Shown here: positions 11,747 to 22,057 of the stretch, piece by piece
Layout: every line of letters starts with the position of its first letter
Numbering within the stretch: position 1 is the first letter of the stretch
Assembly (NCBI RefSeq): GCF_009763255.1
Contig: NZ_WSJB01000022.1
Coordinates: 411,529-475,528 of the forward strand
Source of the DNA: Bordetella sp. 02P26C-1
Lineage (GTDB): Bacteria > Pseudomonadota > Gammaproteobacteria > Burkholderiales > Burkholderiaceae_B
Length of the DNA stretch: 64,000 nt
Direction of reading: 5' to 3'
Notes under the pieces: model-generated
What the model saw: only the letters and a program-made list of their open reading frames with translations
The model's database searches: none
Told to the model about the DNA's origin: nothing
Made by a program: the position numbers and the translations under genes

Positions 11747-12049
11747 TGTAGATCCTAGTAATAGTAGAGACAACGTGCCTCTACACGCACTATGTTCTAC
11801 AACCGTAGCAAAGTATATGGATGTTACTAATTAACACAACTACGAATTCCACATTTCGGACTCGTCTTAACCCCGCCACCTTGACCCGATGCCACCATGT
11901 GCCATAGATGAACGCATAGAAAGACCGGTAAAAGCTTGGTACTGACCCTGGGAAATTGCAACAAAAGGGAACCACTACCGGTTTCCTCCCACTCAATGCG
12001 GCATTGGGTGCAATCGCGTCGTGCAGCGCCCATGCTATCAGGAGACAGC

Positions 12050-12325
12050 ATGACCACCTTGAATACCTCAGCTAACGGCCCTCACCAAAATGAGCCCTCG
12101 ACGTCCGAACAGCCGGAGGACGTACATGCCCATCAAACTCAGAGTGCTCGCGACGATTCGGCATACGCGGGTGTGACGGTTTGGATCGGCAACAGGAGCA
12201 TCACCCGTACGGTACCCTTGGAGCAATTCGGACAGCTGTATTCCGACCCACTCACGGCTCAGTTCGCGGACGCGAATGCAGAGCTGAGAGCCTCCCGATG
12301 GAGCGATGCTGCGCCAATGCGATGA
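12050..12325 (+). CDS. Small uncharacterised protein of the YAG-x-TVWIG family (chromosomal copy)
   Basis: The 91-residue product starts at an ATG 5 bases after AGGAGA. Its N-terminal 40 residues are polar and low in complexity. The C-terminal half has YAGVTVWIG, then LYSDPL and LRASRW. The same pattern occurs in the prophage protein at 61936-62166 (YAGATVWIG, LYMDPL, LRMARW), so the two are homologous. No known domain is recognised. The gene stands alone between the cold-shock and LysR genes. Confidence 0.7.
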   Translation: MTTLNTSANGPHQNEPSTSEQPEDVHAHQTQSARDDSAYAGVTVWIGNRSITRTVPLEQFGQLYSDPLTAQFADANAELRASRWSDAAPMR

Positions 12326-12407
12326 AGCTCGCGACCGGCGGTTGATGCAGTCGAAGTAGTATTAGGCCCTGACCAATTGATCGCCCCCTGCTGTTGGCCC
12401 CGAGCTC

Positions 12408-13352
12408 ATGCTAAACACCGCTTTACAGTATTTCTTGGAAGTCGTAGATACTGGTTCACTGACACGGGCGGCGCAGACCTTGCATGTCGCGCCCTCCGCT
12501 GTCAGCCGCATGATCCGTAAACTGGAAGAAGAACACCAGACGCTGTTGTTCGAGCGCCATGCTCGCGGCATGGTGTTGACAGAGGCAGGGCAACTGCTCA
12601 AAGCCTACGCGCGCCGTGCAACCCTGGAGTCGGAACGTGCCCGGGCAGAAATCCGTGAACTTAACAAAGTCGGGCAGAAGCTCATCCGAATTTCCGCCAA
12701 CCAGGCATTCGGCCGCGAACTACTACCTCGGGTCATTGCCCGGTCACTCTCCATCGAACCCTCCCTGCGTTTTGAGCTGACCTGCCTGCAATCATTGGAG
12801 GTCAATCGCCGTGTGCGCGAGGGCGAAGACGATATCGGTGTCAGCTATAACCTTTCGCCCCCGCAAGGGGTCACGGTCCAATACGCCCGAAAAATGCCCG
12901 TCTTCGCCATCATGTCCCCTTCTCACCCCCTGGCGCAGCACAAAGTCCTGTCACTGAGCGACATAAAGGACTACCCCGTGGCGCTGATGGGGCCGGGAAG
13001 CACCATACGCTTTATGGTCGAACTCTGCTGCATGCATGAGAATATCAAGCTTAATGTGGCGCTCACCTGCAACAACCAAGAAGGCATACACACCAGCTGT
13101 ATGGACGGCGGGGCGATTGGCTTTTCCAGTGACCTGACGGTCCGGGGACTCACGGAACGGGGCGAGCTTGTCGCCGTTCCGTTATCTAACCCCAGCCTGC
13201 ACCAACGCAATTGCCATATTCAAACCATGGCTGACCGCCATCTGCCCGTGAGCGTGGTCCGCTTCTTGAATTTGCTGCGCGAACACATGGAGGCGGCCTA
13301 TAACCATCCTGCATGGCAGATGGCCGCTATCCAAAGCGATACGAATCGCTAG
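12408..13352 (+). CDS. LysR-family transcriptional regulator
   Basis: This 314-residue protein has an N-terminal winged helix (LTRAAQTLHVAPSAVSRMIR, then LFERHARGMVLTEAG) and a LysR effector domain. It is convergent with the M81 peptidase/peptide transporter operon. Both stop codons share the palindrome CTAG at 13349-13352. Control of that operon is plausible from adjacency only. Confidence 0.9.
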   Translation: MLNTALQYFLEVVDTGSLTRAAQTLHVAPSAVSRMIRKLEEEHQTLLFERHARGMVLTEAGQLLKAYARRATLESERARAEIRELNKVGQKLIRISANQAFGRELLPRVIARSLSIEPSLRFELTCLQSLEVNRRVREGEDDIGVSYNLSPPQGVTVQYARKMPVFAIMSPSHPLAQHKVLSLSDIKDYPVALMGPGSTIRFMVELCCMHENIKLNVALTCNNQEGIHTSCMDGGAIGFSSDLTVRGLTERGELVAVPLSNPSLHQRNCHIQTMADRHLPVSVVRFLNLLREHMEAAYNHPAWQMAAIQSDTNR

Positions 13353-14893
13353 GCCATCACATCTGCTGCCCACGCAGGCTCATGCCAGACGGCGTCATCA
13401 TCCAATGGCCATACTGGACGCGGCAGACGCTTGAAGGCGACCTGTTTCAAATTGGGCGTCGTTAATCCGGGACTATCGACGTCATGGATGCGTTCGTTCG
13501 GGAAGAACTCATCAAATCCGGCTCGATAGTGTCCACGGCTTTTGACGATCACATGACCCGCTTGCGCGATGTCTATGCCATGCATCTCCAGGATCGCTGG
13601 CTCGGCAAGCTGACGCCGCAGGGAGCCTACCACCACAAGCATCCCTGATTCGACCAACTGCAAAAGACAGGTGGGCCCCAATGAAAACCGCCGCCCTCGC
13701 AGGATGCCGCGCCTGCCCATGCCCTCGCCGTCCGTCAGTTTCAACACTCGGGCGCGCGACGTATAGCGCCTCGAATAAGCACTTTCCTCACGGTTGAACA
13801 CCGCGTCAAACTCCGCGCCGACGCCCAACGCGCCCGCTTCGGCGACCAGGAGCGGATCGACGAAAACCCCAAGGACCACATTGGGGATACGTGCCTCGTC
13901 GAAGGCCTTCAACAGCCAGGAGGTGTTGCCTCGGCCCCCGCCTCCGGGATTGTCTGCGACATCGGCGAACAACAGCGGCTCAGACGCCTCGCGCGCCAGA
14001 GCCACGGCGCGCTCAACATCGATGGTGTTGGCCACGTAACGCCACCGGTCTGACCAACCTGCACGTGCCACACGAAGCGCCGCCCGGCGTGCGGCATGCA
14101 GGTCCCCGCGTGACGTAACGGTGACAGTGACGCCGCATTTAGGCAGGTCGGAAAACACGAAGCCAGCGCAAACAGAAACGTTGGCGATGGGCCCCTCACC
14201 GCGCTTGTCGATCAAACTCGTACCCATCGTGACCATATCGGCGTAGGGACCGCTGGCTGTCGACAACGTGACCGAGGGAGGCGTCAACGGAAGCCGTATG
14301 TAGGCCGTTTCCATGCGCGTTCCGTCCAACATCTCGAGAATCAGGTCGGCTGCGTCAGCAGCACGCTCACGCTGATCGACATGCGGATTGGTTCGGTAAG
14401 CGATCATCGCGTCCAGCGCTTCTACCGTTTGCTCTGACACATTGCAGTGAAGGTCATGCGTCGCAACGATGGGCACGTCTGGCCCTACCATCTCGCGTAG
14501 ACGTTGTGCCAAAACGCCTTCGGTATCGTCTACGCCATCCGCCGACGAGGCGCCATGATTGGCCACATACACGGCGTCCACTGGCATGGCGGCCCGCAGG
14601 CGCCGTTCAACCTCGGCCAGGAAAGTGGACCATACCTCCACAGAGGCAGGTCCTCCCGGCGGCGCGCCGACCACGATCAACGGCGCAGGCCGCCATGGCC
14701 CGAGCTCATCCATTCGGGCATAGAATCCCGTCACTTCACTCGGCAAACGGCTCACGCCGCGTGCCAGTTCGGTAATCACGTCACCCTCTTCCCAACATTG
14801 GGCGCGAAAGTCTTCTTCTACCGAAAGCGGAGAAAAAGCGTTGGCCTCCAGATGAAAGCCTAGTACAGCCACTTTCGGTGTATTGCTACGCAT
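13349..14893 (-). CDS. M81 family metallopeptidase (MlrC-like)
   Basis: The 514-residue protein resembles the M81 family, whose founding member MlrC completes degradation of linearised microcystin. Visible family features include an N-terminal GFHLEANAFSPL, VYVANHGASSADG, VATHDLHCN (likely metal ligands), IAYRTNPHVDQRERA, and FADVADNPGGGGRGNT. It is the last gene of a peptide ABC transporter operon, 16 bp after the binding-protein gene. This suggests breakdown of an imported peptide or modified amino acid; the natural substrate is unknown. Confidence 0.87.
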   Translation of the reverse strand: MRSNTPKVAVLGFHLEANAFSPLSVEEDFRAQCWEEGDVITELARGVSRLPSEVTGFYARMDELGPWRPAPLIVVGAPPGGPASVEVWSTFLAEVERRLRAAMPVDAVYVANHGASSADGVDDTEGVLAQRLREMVGPDVPIVATHDLHCNVSEQTVEALDAMIAYRTNPHVDQRERAADAADLILEMLDGTRMETAYIRLPLTPPSVTLSTASGPYADMVTMGTSLIDKRGEGPIANVSVCAGFVFSDLPKCGVTVTVTSRGDLHAARRAALRVARAGWSDRWRYVANTIDVERAVALAREASEPLLFADVADNPGGGGRGNTSWLLKAFDEARIPNVVLGVFVDPLLVAEAGALGVGAEFDAVFNREESAYSRRYTSRARVLKLTDGEGMGRRGILRGRRFSLGPTCLLQLVESGMLVVVGSLRRQLAEPAILEMHGIDIAQAGHVIVKSRGHYRAGFDEFFPNERIHDVDSPGLTTPNLKQVAFKRLPRPVWPLDDDAVWHEPAWAADVMA

Positions 14894-14909
14894 ATGGACC
14901 TCCTTGTCC

Positions 14910-16502
14910 CTAGCTGTTGCGCACGGTGTAGAACAAGGACATCTGAGGCTGGAAGTCTTTCCATTCCTTGCGCAACGCGCTTACGGGATAGCTCGCGCCT
15001 AGCGGGATGTAGGGCACGTCCTCAAACACCTGCAACTGAATCTCGCGGCATATCTGCTTTTGCGTTTCCAAGTCCGGCGCATTAAACCAATCCAGCCGCA
15101 GTTTTTCGATGCGTTCGCTGGTCGGCCACCCGAACCAGGCTTGTTTGCCATTGCCGCGCAGCGCCAGATGACCTGCAGGATCCAGGTTATTCGGACCTGT
15201 GTTGCCCGTGAAGGCGACGCTCCAACCGCCCGCGTCAGGGGGATCCTGGTTATTGCGGCGCTGCACAGCCGTGCCCCAATCCATCGTCTGCACGTCGACG
15301 TTGAACCCCAGCCGTTTGAACAGATCGGCAGTCACCAGCGCCGCGGCATGCCAGGTGGGGAAATCCACCGGATCCAGCAGCACGACTTTTTCACCCTTAT
15401 AACCGGCCGCCTTGATTGCGTCGCGAGCGCCAGCGATATCCCGCTTGCCAGTGAGCTTTTCCATGCCGGCATCGCTGTCCATGGGCGAGCCCGGCACAAA
15501 AACGCCGCATTTGTCGCTCCAGTATTCTGGAAAATCAGCGCCGTTCATGGCCGTCATGTACTCGGTTTGGTTCACCGCACTGAGTACGGCTCGGCGAATC
15601 GCAGGATTGTCGAAGGGCGCGTGCAAGTGGTTCAGACGCATGACGCCAATGGTGGGCAGACTGCGCTTGACCAGATGGATGTTGGGGTCCGCCGTCAGAA
15701 TGGGCAGAAAATCGTTGTCGACCATCTCGACACCATCGACTTCGCCCGCCTGCAGCGCGGCAATCGCCGTGGCTCGATCAGGAATGATGTGCCAATGGAC
15801 TTCGTTCACGTGTGCCACCTTGGGCCCCGCTGTGAACTCCGGCTTGCGATCATCCTCGCGTGGTACATAGCCAGCGAATTTTTCGTAGACCACGCGCGAG
15901 CCAGACATCCATTTTTCGGGCACGAACTTGAAGGGGCCGCTCCCCACCACCTCCTTGATGGCTGCCGTTTCGGACGTTTGCGCCAAACGCTCCGGCATGA
16001 TGCAAGCCATATTGCCCGATTGACGTCCGAGCGCATTCAGAATGAGGGGAAAGGGTTTGCTCAGCTTGAATTCGATCGTCTTGTCGTCCAACGCCTTCAA
16101 CGATTCCGTCGACTGCATCAAGGACCTTCCCATCAGATCTTTCTTGGCCCAACGCAGGATACTGGCTACGGCATCCTGCGCACGAACCGGTGATCCATCG
16201 TGAAACACCAAGCCGTCACGCAGCGTAAGCCGCCATAGCAAACCGTCGTTCTCGCTGACGTGACTGGCCACCATTTGCGGGCTGGGCTGGTAGTCGTTGT
16301 CCAGGCCATACAAGGTGTCGAAGACCAATTGGCCATGCTGTTGTGTGACTGCTGCCGTCGTGAACACCGGGTCCAGCAAGGTCAGGTCCGCTTGCGGCAC
16401 CCACCGGAAAATGGGCTTGCCCGATTGTGCGAATGACATACCAGGCATTGCCCACGCAAACGCCGAGGCCGAAGAGGCCAAGAGGAAACTTCTACGATCC
16501 AT
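14910..16502 (-). CDS. Peptide ABC transporter substrate-binding protein (family 5)
   Basis: The 530-residue DppA/OppA-type solute-binding protein delivers peptides to the permeases encoded upstream. The N-terminus has MDRRSFLLAS followed by a hydrophobic stretch and an AQS-type cleavage region, compatible with twin-arginine or Sec export. The SBP family 5 core (RDGLVFHDGSPVRAQDAVAS) is present. The gene lies between the ATPase and M81 peptidase genes. The ligand cannot be read from sequence. Confidence 0.9.
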   Translation of the reverse strand: MDRRSFLLASSASAFAWAMPGMSFAQSGKPIFRWVPQADLTLLDPVFTTAAVTQQHGQLVFDTLYGLDNDYQPSPQMVASHVSENDGLLWRLTLRDGLVFHDGSPVRAQDAVASILRWAKKDLMGRSLMQSTESLKALDDKTIEFKLSKPFPLILNALGRQSGNMACIMPERLAQTSETAAIKEVVGSGPFKFVPEKWMSGSRVVYEKFAGYVPREDDRKPEFTAGPKVAHVNEVHWHIIPDRATAIAALQAGEVDGVEMVDNDFLPILTADPNIHLVKRSLPTIGVMRLNHLHAPFDNPAIRRAVLSAVNQTEYMTAMNGADFPEYWSDKCGVFVPGSPMDSDAGMEKLTGKRDIAGARDAIKAAGYKGEKVVLLDPVDFPTWHAAALVTADLFKRLGFNVDVQTMDWGTAVQRRNNQDPPDAGGWSVAFTGNTGPNNLDPAGHLALRGNGKQAWFGWPTSERIEKLRLDWFNAPDLETQKQICREIQLQVFEDVPYIPLGASYPVSALRKEWKDFQPQMSLFYTVRNS

Positions 16503-16531
16503 TTCGATCTCCAGAACAAAAGGACAAACGC

Positions 16532-18382
16532 TCAGTACGCACCGCCAATACGGTGCCTCGCAACAAAATGACCTTCGCCGACCTGTACAAGGGGCAGCAC
16601 CTCGGGCTCGTCGCCCACGGCACGCACCGGGCTCGGCAACTCGGTTAATTCCAGGCTGCCGCCGCGACGTGCGCCAGGATCGGCGATAGGCACCGCCTGC
16701 ATCAGCTTGCGGGTATACGCATGCTGAGGATTCTCGAATATGGCCTGACGGGGGCCGATCTCGACGATCTGGCCCAAATACATGACGGCAACGCGATGGC
16801 TGATGCGTTCCACCACAGCCATGTCATGGGAGATAAACAGCAGGCTGATCCCGAGGTCGCGCTGCAGATCAATGAGCAGATTCACAATCTGCGCCTGGAT
16901 AGAGACATCCAATGCGGACACGGATTCGTCAGCAATCAATACCTTAGGGTTCACCGACAATGCGCGAGCGATACAAATGCGCTGCCGTTGGCCACCCGAG
17001 AATTCGTGCGGCCAGCGGCGTAGCATCGACGCATCCAGCCCCACCCGCTCGAACAGCTCGGCCGCGCGACGGTCTGCCTCGGCCCCATGGTATAGGCCCT
17101 GGATGATCATCGGCTCTTTCACGCAATCGCCCACACGCATGCGCGGATTCAAGGACGCAAAAGGATCCTGGAATACGAACTGCATATGTCGGCGTAGCAG
17201 CCGCAGCCCAGCGGCATCGTCGGGATTGACTGCTCTGCCCTCAAAAACAATCGTGCCTCGCGTGGTTTTGGCCAAACGCAATAACGACCGACCGGTGGAT
17301 GTTTTGCCGCAACCTGACTCACCCACCAATGCCAGCGTCTCACCCGCGTGCAGATCGAAGCTCACCTGTTCCACAGCATGAACGCGTTTCTTGACGCGTG
17401 CGAACATCCCGCCCCGCACGTCGAACCTAGTCGTGAGGTCGCGCACACTTAGCACGACGTCTGGTTTGGCCGCCACTGCAGGCGGCGGCTCTTTCTGTTC
17501 GGTATCCGACAACAGCGGAAACCGCGCGGGCAAGGTGGTTCCTCGCATCGCGCCCAGACGCGGCACCGCAGCCATCAGCGCTTTCGTATAAGGATGCTTT
17601 GGGGCCTTGAACAAGCCATGGACATCATTGTTCTCGACCACATCCCCCTTGCGCATCACCATCACCCTGTCGGCGACTTCCGCGACAACGCCCATATCGT
17701 GGGTAATAAAAATGACCCCCATGTCCATTTCGTGCTGCAACTCACGAATAAGCTGCAGGATCTGCGCCTGAATCGTGACGTCCAGCGCGGTAGTGGGTTC
17801 ATCCGCGATCAACAAGGTGGGCTTGCATGACAATGCCATGGCGATCATGACGCGTTGGCGCATGCCCCCAGACAACTCATGGGGATAGCGGCCCAACATG
17901 GCGCTGGCACCTGGGATTCGAACCTGATCCAAAATCCGGATGGCTTGCGCACGAGCCGTCGCCACATCGCCTGGCTGATGCAGTCGTATGGCTTCTATGA
18001 TCTGCGCCCCTACCGTGAACACGGGATTCAACGAGGTCATGGGCTCCTGGAAAATCATGCCAAGATCATTGCCCCGCATGGCCCGCATACTGTCTTCCGA
18101 CGCAGCCACGATATCCACGGCCTCGCCCGAAGCACGATGAAGCGTTATGCGACCGCTTTCGATGCGCCCGCCACCAAACTCCACCAAGCGCATCACTGCC
18201 AAGGACGTGACCGACTTTCCGGAGCCGGATTCGCCCACGATAGCCAAGGTTTCGCCACGATCCACGTGCAAGTCGAGCGACTTAACGGCGCGGAAGGTGT
18301 TTTCGCCAGAGCCGAAGGCGACCGACAAGCCCTCGACTTCGAGGACGCGTCGGTTTTTTGAGGTACGTGCATCCATCGTCAA
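16532..18382 (-). CDS. Fused double ATPase subunit of a peptide ABC transporter
   Basis: The 616 residues contain two complete ABC domains, equivalent to DppD and DppF joined as in GsiA. The first has Walker A GESGSGKS and signature LSGGMRQR; the second has GESGCGKT and FSGGQRQR. Each half ends with an oligopeptide-transporter C-terminal region. It energises peptide import through the two permeases. Its start overlaps the stop of the upstream permease gene by 4 bp. Confidence 0.93.
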   Translation of the reverse strand: MTMDARTSKNRRVLEVEGLSVAFGSGENTFRAVKSLDLHVDRGETLAIVGESGSGKSVTSLAVMRLVEFGGGRIESGRITLHRASGEAVDIVAASEDSMRAMRGNDLGMIFQEPMTSLNPVFTVGAQIIEAIRLHQPGDVATARAQAIRILDQVRIPGASAMLGRYPHELSGGMRQRVMIAMALSCKPTLLIADEPTTALDVTIQAQILQLIRELQHEMDMGVIFITHDMGVVAEVADRVMVMRKGDVVENNDVHGLFKAPKHPYTKALMAAVPRLGAMRGTTLPARFPLLSDTEQKEPPPAVAAKPDVVLSVRDLTTRFDVRGGMFARVKKRVHAVEQVSFDLHAGETLALVGESGCGKTSTGRSLLRLAKTTRGTIVFEGRAVNPDDAAGLRLLRRHMQFVFQDPFASLNPRMRVGDCVKEPMIIQGLYHGAEADRRAAELFERVGLDASMLRRWPHEFSGGQRQRICIARALSVNPKVLIADESVSALDVSIQAQIVNLLIDLQRDLGISLLFISHDMAVVERISHRVAVMYLGQIVEIGPRQAIFENPQHAYTRKLMQAVPIADPGARRGGSLELTELPSPVRAVGDEPEVLPLVQVGEGHFVARHRIGGAY

Positions 18383-19212
18383 ATCCTTTTGGCCATGCGC
18401 GGATCGACCGCGTCACGCAGTCCGTCGCCCAGCATGTTGATAGCGAGGATCGTGATTGAAAGGAATATCGCTGGGAAAGCGATCAAGTGCGGCTTGATCT
18501 GCCACAGCGCACGGCCCTCAGCCATGATGTTGCCCCACGAAGGAAGCGAAGGCGGGACGCCCGCGCCAATAAACGACAGACTGGCTTCAGCCAAAATAGC
18601 CACGCCGCAGATATAGGTCGCCTGCACCATCAACGCCGCCAAGGTGTTCGGAAAGATATGGCGCGACACGATACGCAGCCGGCTCGCTCCGGCGGCTACC
18701 GCAGCCTCTACGTAAGGCTGCTCACGCAACGACAGCACCAATCCCCGCACTAACCGTACGACACGCGGGACTTCCGCGATCGTGATCGCGATGATCACGT
18801 TCTGCAACGACGCGCGGGTGAGCGCGATCAAGGCAATCGCCAACAGAATGGTAGGGATGGACATGAGTCCGTCCATGATCCGCATCACCACGGCATCGAC
18901 CCACCGTACGAATCCCGCTGCCAAGCCAATGACGACACCAATCAAAGTTGATAGCGCCGCGACCGTGAATCCGACGAACAACGATATGCGCGCGCCATAG
19001 ATCACGCGAGAGTACACATCACGCCCCAGCAAATCGGTGCCGAACCAGAACTGTGCACTGGGCGCCCTGGTGCGATGAATGGGTGATAGCGCCGTGGGAT
19101 CTACCGTCGCCAGATAAGGCGCAAAAATCGCGATGAAAAAGAGCCCTAATAGCAGCAGACCACCAACGGCTGTGGTCGGATGCCGCTTCAAGAAACCGAT
19201 TAACGTATTCAT
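18379..19212 (-). CDS. Peptide ABC transporter permease (DppC-like)
   Basis: This 277-residue inner-membrane permease has an N-terminal OppC-type region and a binding-protein-dependent transport domain with an EAA-like loop ([21 protein letters not shown]). It starts one base inside the upstream permease stop and overlaps the ATPase gene by 4 bp, which indicates one mRNA with coupled translation. Confidence 0.92.
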   Translation of the reverse strand: MNTLIGFLKRHPTTAVGGLLLLGLFFIAIFAPYLATVDPTALSPIHRTRAPSAQFWFGTDLLGRDVYSRVIYGARISLFVGFTVAALSTLIGVVIGLAAGFVRWVDAVVMRIMDGLMSIPTILLAIALIALTRASLQNVIIAITIAEVPRVVRLVRGLVLSLREQPYVEAAVAAGASRLRIVSRHIFPNTLAALMVQATYICGVAILAEASLSFIGAGVPPSLPSWGNIMAEGRALWQIKPHLIAFPAIFLSITILAINMLGDGLRDAVDPRMAKRI

Positions 19213-20153
19213 TAGTACTTGATCCTCGGATCGAAGGCGCGATACAGCAGGTCGACCAGCAGGTTGACCAATACGTACATAAAACTGAAGAGCAAAATGA
19301 CGCCCTGGATGATCGGGTAGTCGCGCCGCAGAATAGCGTCGACCACCAGTCGCCCCAGCCCTGGGATAGAAAACACGGTTTCGATCACCACCGTGCCGCT
19401 GATCAATAACGCCACCCCACTGCCGATAACCGTGACGATGGGGACGGCGGCATTCTTCAATGCATGGCGAAAGAGCAGCCCGCGATTGTTCACCCCTTTC
19501 GCACGAGCGGTGCGAACATAGTCTTGGCTCAAGGTTTCCAACAGCGTGGCGCGCGTGATTCGAGTGATCAAAGCGACATAAACACTACCTAACGCTAACG
19601 CCGGTAAGACCAAAGTGTGTATGGAGGCCCAGAATCCTTGCGATAGCGGAACATAGCCCTGCACAGGGAACCATCGCAGCTGCAGTCCGAAATACCAGGC
19701 CAGCAAGTAACCCACGGCAAACGAAGGCACGGAGAAACTGAACACTGCCAGGACCATGATGGTGCGATCCTGCAGGCGGTTGTGCTTCCATGCCGCCAAG
19801 GCGCCGATCGGAATAGCGATGACAACGGAAACGATCAAGGTCATCACCATCAGCGAGAACGTCGGCGCAAGCCGCTGGCTGATCATGTGTTGCACCGGCT
19901 GACCGGTGAACAAGGAGACGCCCAAATCTCCGTGCAGCACGTTCCAGCTCCAGACGCCAAAGCGTTGCATGAACGGTTGATCTAAGCCCAATGTGGCTCG
20001 GATGCGCAGAATGTCTTCTGGCGTCGCATCTTCTCCCGCCAGCAAGGCAGCAGGGTCACCTGGTGCCAAGTCCAGCAAGCCGAACACAAATAGCGCAACG
20101 ACCAGCATGACCGGAAAAGTCATCAGAAGCCGTCGCAATGCGTACGAAAGCAT
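19212..20153 (-). CDS. Peptide ABC transporter permease (DppB-like)
   Basis: This is the first gene of the five-gene operon: a permease of about 313 residues with an N-terminal MLSYALRRLLMTFPVMLVV segment and the DppB motif ARAKGVNNRGLLFRHALKNA. ATG at 20153 follows AAGGAAA; an upstream extension of the frame lacks family resemblance. Its promoter should lie in 20154-20600, which before prophage insertion would have been a divergent region shared with xth. Confidence 0.92.
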   Translation of the reverse strand: MLSYALRRLLMTFPVMLVVALFVFGLLDLAPGDPAALLAGEDATPEDILRIRATLGLDQPFMQRFGVWSWNVLHGDLGVSLFTGQPVQHMISQRLAPTFSLMVMTLIVSVVIAIPIGALAAWKHNRLQDRTIMVLAVFSFSVPSFAVGYLLAWYFGLQLRWFPVQGYVPLSQGFWASIHTLVLPALALGSVYVALITRITRATLLETLSQDYVRTARAKGVNNRGLLFRHALKNAAVPIVTVIGSGVALLISGTVVIETVFSIPGLGRLVVDAILRRDYPIIQGVILLFSFMYVLVNLLVDLLYRAFDPRIKY

Positions 20154-20600
20154 TGTTTTCCTTTTTTCTAGTCGAGGCGCGGCAGAAGAACCTCCTGACG
20201 GCCACCCGAATTGCCCTACCACCCGACGTGGAGCGAGTCGCCAGGTATTCTAGGTAGGCGAAGAGCGTTCAATCCATATCAATATTTCTCAGACATCGTT
20301 GCCTTTATTGGAAGCCTGCCGCAAAGCGTTAACCTGATTGGTTTTGGGGCCGGGCGACGCCTTGCAGGCCTAGGGAATTCCCCGACTCTGCGACGACGCA
20401 AAGGACGCTGGCTAACTTCGTTTTTTGGCTTAGGCGGGGTTCCTGGCCTGAGACCGAGAATGATTCTGTCTTGCGGGGTATCATCCCCTCTTCACTTGGT
20501 CCACCGTATCCATGACGGAGCGGCGTCTGGCCATCGAGTCGCCCGTCGACCCACTGCGTCAGACATCACGCCAATTCGCGGATAAAAGAAGAATGCACGA
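20154..20600. other. Gene-free region holding displaced xth promoter and dppB-like promoter
   Basis: No convincing gene is seen; an open frame on the plus strand has no family resemblance. The stretch originally separated the dppB-like gene from xth. Just before the attachment core there is an AAGAAG ribosome-site-like sequence 8 bases from ATG. The native xth leader is therefore now stranded at the left end of the prophage. Confidence 0.6.
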
Positions 20601-20617
20601 ATGAAGTTAGCCACCTG
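20601..20617 (+). repeat. attL core
   Basis: ATGAAGTTAGCCACCTG is identical to 62912-62928. It equals the first 17 bases of xth, so strand exchange occurs within the xth start. Confidence 0.9.
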
Positions 20618-20672
20618 CAAGCTTAATAGGGGTGCTTTGCTGTTTCCTTACGATCCAAGACCTGCCCGCTAG
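20601..20672 (+). pseudogene. Truncated xth start fused to phage DNA (23 codons)
   Basis: The first five complete codons and two bases of xth continue into phage sequence and reach a TAG at 20670. The native xth leader would thus express only a 23-residue chimeric peptide. The stop codon directly abuts an intrinsic terminator. Confidence 0.75.
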
Positions 20673-20695
20673 CCCGCGTAAATGCGGGCTTTTTG
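20671..20695 (+). terminator. Intrinsic terminator just inside attL
   Basis: AGCCCGC (20671-20677) pairs with GCGGGCT (20684-20690), followed by TTTTG. It would stop transcription from the stranded xth promoter before it enters the integrase region. Confidence 0.8.
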
Positions 20696-20736
20696 TTTCC
20701 TGGCGATTCTTGTAGTACCTTGCAAGCGACAGGTAA

Positions 20737-20777
20737 ATGAGTAGCTAGATGAGTAGCTAGAGTGGCTAGCTACTCAT
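20737..20777. repeat. Arm-type integrase sites, left end
   Basis: ATGAGTAGCTAG occurs twice in tandem (20737-20748, 20749-20760) and once inverted (20766-20777), directly before the integrase start. The tandem pair recurs at the other prophage end (62828-62851). Position and repetition fit arm-binding sites for a tyrosine recombinase. The sites may also let integrase repress its own gene. Confidence 0.75.
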
Positions 20778-20791
20778 TTTGGGAGAGATGT

Positions 20792-22048
20792 GTGGCCAAG
20801 CGTGGCAAGAATCTATTGGATGACCTCCAGCTCCGCCGCTGGATAAGCGCCGGCGAAAAGCTCGCGCGCAGCGACGGCGATGGCCTTACCTTCACCCTGT
20901 CGGCCGCGGGTACGGCAACGTGGGTGCTGCGTTACCGCAAAGGTGGTCCGCAGAAAGAGGTGACGATAGGAAATTACCCAGATATCTCGTTAGCCGCCGC
21001 AAGGAAGGCTGCGCGAGAACTGCGCGCCGCCATCGACCGAGGCCAAGATCCGGCAGTGGAGAAAAAGCGCGCCCGGGCCCGAGACCAGAAGATCACGACG
21101 GTTCGCCAGCTGGCGGAGGATTTCAGGCTTAAGAAACTGACTGGCCTCGCCCCCGCCACGGTGCGGTACCGCAACTGGGATTTGGATAAGATAGTGATAC
21201 CGAAGCTGGGCGCCCTGCCCGTCGAAGACGTAGCGGCGTCAGATGTGGTGCACGCGCTCCTTGGTGCCAAGCGTTCTTGGACGATCACCAAGCGGGTGTT
21301 GACGACGGCGCGGCAATTATTTGCGCACGCATGCGGCCTTCGTCTGGTCAACGTTAACCCTGCGGACGGCGTGGATCTGGTCGCGCTCATGGGGCCGCGT
21401 CCGCCGATCAAGCGTCGGGTGATGCTAACTGAGCAGGAATTGCGGACCGTGCTGACGAATGTAGAGGACTTGGGGACCGAAAATGCGCTAGCCCTGCGTA
21501 TCCTGTTTGCCACCTGCGTGCGTTCTGTCGAACTGGCGAAGGCTCGATGGGAGCATGTCGATCTGGAGCGCGGAACATGGTGGGTGCCCGAGGAAAATGT
21601 AAAGGTGCGTAGGGGCTTTACTGTGCCCTTGACGCCAACTGTAGCTGAGTGGTTCCGGCAGTTGAAGGTGCTCGCCGGCACGTCGCAGTGGGTCCTGCCC
21701 GCGCGCCAGGAGCGCCGCCGGCGCAACCTTGGCGGAGACGCCCCCGTCGGGTCGACGACCTTATGGGCTGCGATCCAACGTGCATTCGCCCGAGGCGATC
21801 TGGACGTCCGCCGGTTCACCCCGCACGACACCCGGAGCACAGCGAAAGGTCACATGCGAAACCTGGGCGTCAGCAATGAGATATCGGAACTCGCGCTGAA
21901 CCACAAGCTCAAGGGGATGGAGGCAATCTATGACGTCCGTGACGATATCCCCGAGCGACGGTCGGCGCTGGAACATTGGGCCGCATTCCTCGAAAGCTGC
22001 TCTTCAGGCAAGGAGTGGAACGTGACACCGCTGCGGGCGGCGTCGTAG
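20792..22048 (+). CDS. int: Tyrosine-type site-specific integrase
   Basis: This phage integrase of about 418 residues has an N-terminal DUF4102-type arm-binding domain (WVLRYRKGGPQKEVTIGNYP), a SAM-like core-binding domain, and a C-terminal catalytic domain. The catalytic set is visible: Arg in CVRSVELAKARW, HDTRS, and the nucleophilic Tyr in AIYDVRDD. GTG at 20792 (AKRGKNLLDD follows) lies 3 bases after GGGAGAGA and is preferred to an upstream GTG that overlaps the arm repeats. It recombines the 17-bp core in xth. Confidence 0.95.
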   Translation: MAKRGKNLLDDLQLRRWISAGEKLARSDGDGLTFTLSAAGTATWVLRYRKGGPQKEVTIGNYPDISLAAARKAARELRAAIDRGQDPAVEKKRARARDQKITTVRQLAEDFRLKKLTGLAPATVRYRNWDLDKIVIPKLGALPVEDVAASDVVHALLGAKRSWTITKRVLTTARQLFAHACGLRLVNVNPADGVDLVALMGPRPPIKRRVMLTEQELRTVLTNVEDLGTENALALRILFATCVRSVELAKARWEHVDLERGTWWVPEENVKVRRGFTVPLTPTVAEWFRQLKVLAGTSQWVLPARQERRRRNLGGDAPVGSTTLWAAIQRAFARGDLDVRRFTPHDTRSTAKGHMRNLGVSNEISELALNHKLKGMEAIYDVRDDIPERRSALEHWAAFLESCSSGKEWNVTPLRAAS

Positions 22049-22057
22049 ACCGAATCC

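Noticed and set aside
20737..20777. Short direct repeats as a CRISPR remnant
   Set aside because: The repeats are 12 bp, adjacent without spacers, and recur at the other prophage end; arm-type integrase sites explain them. No CRISPR array is seen anywhere in the window.
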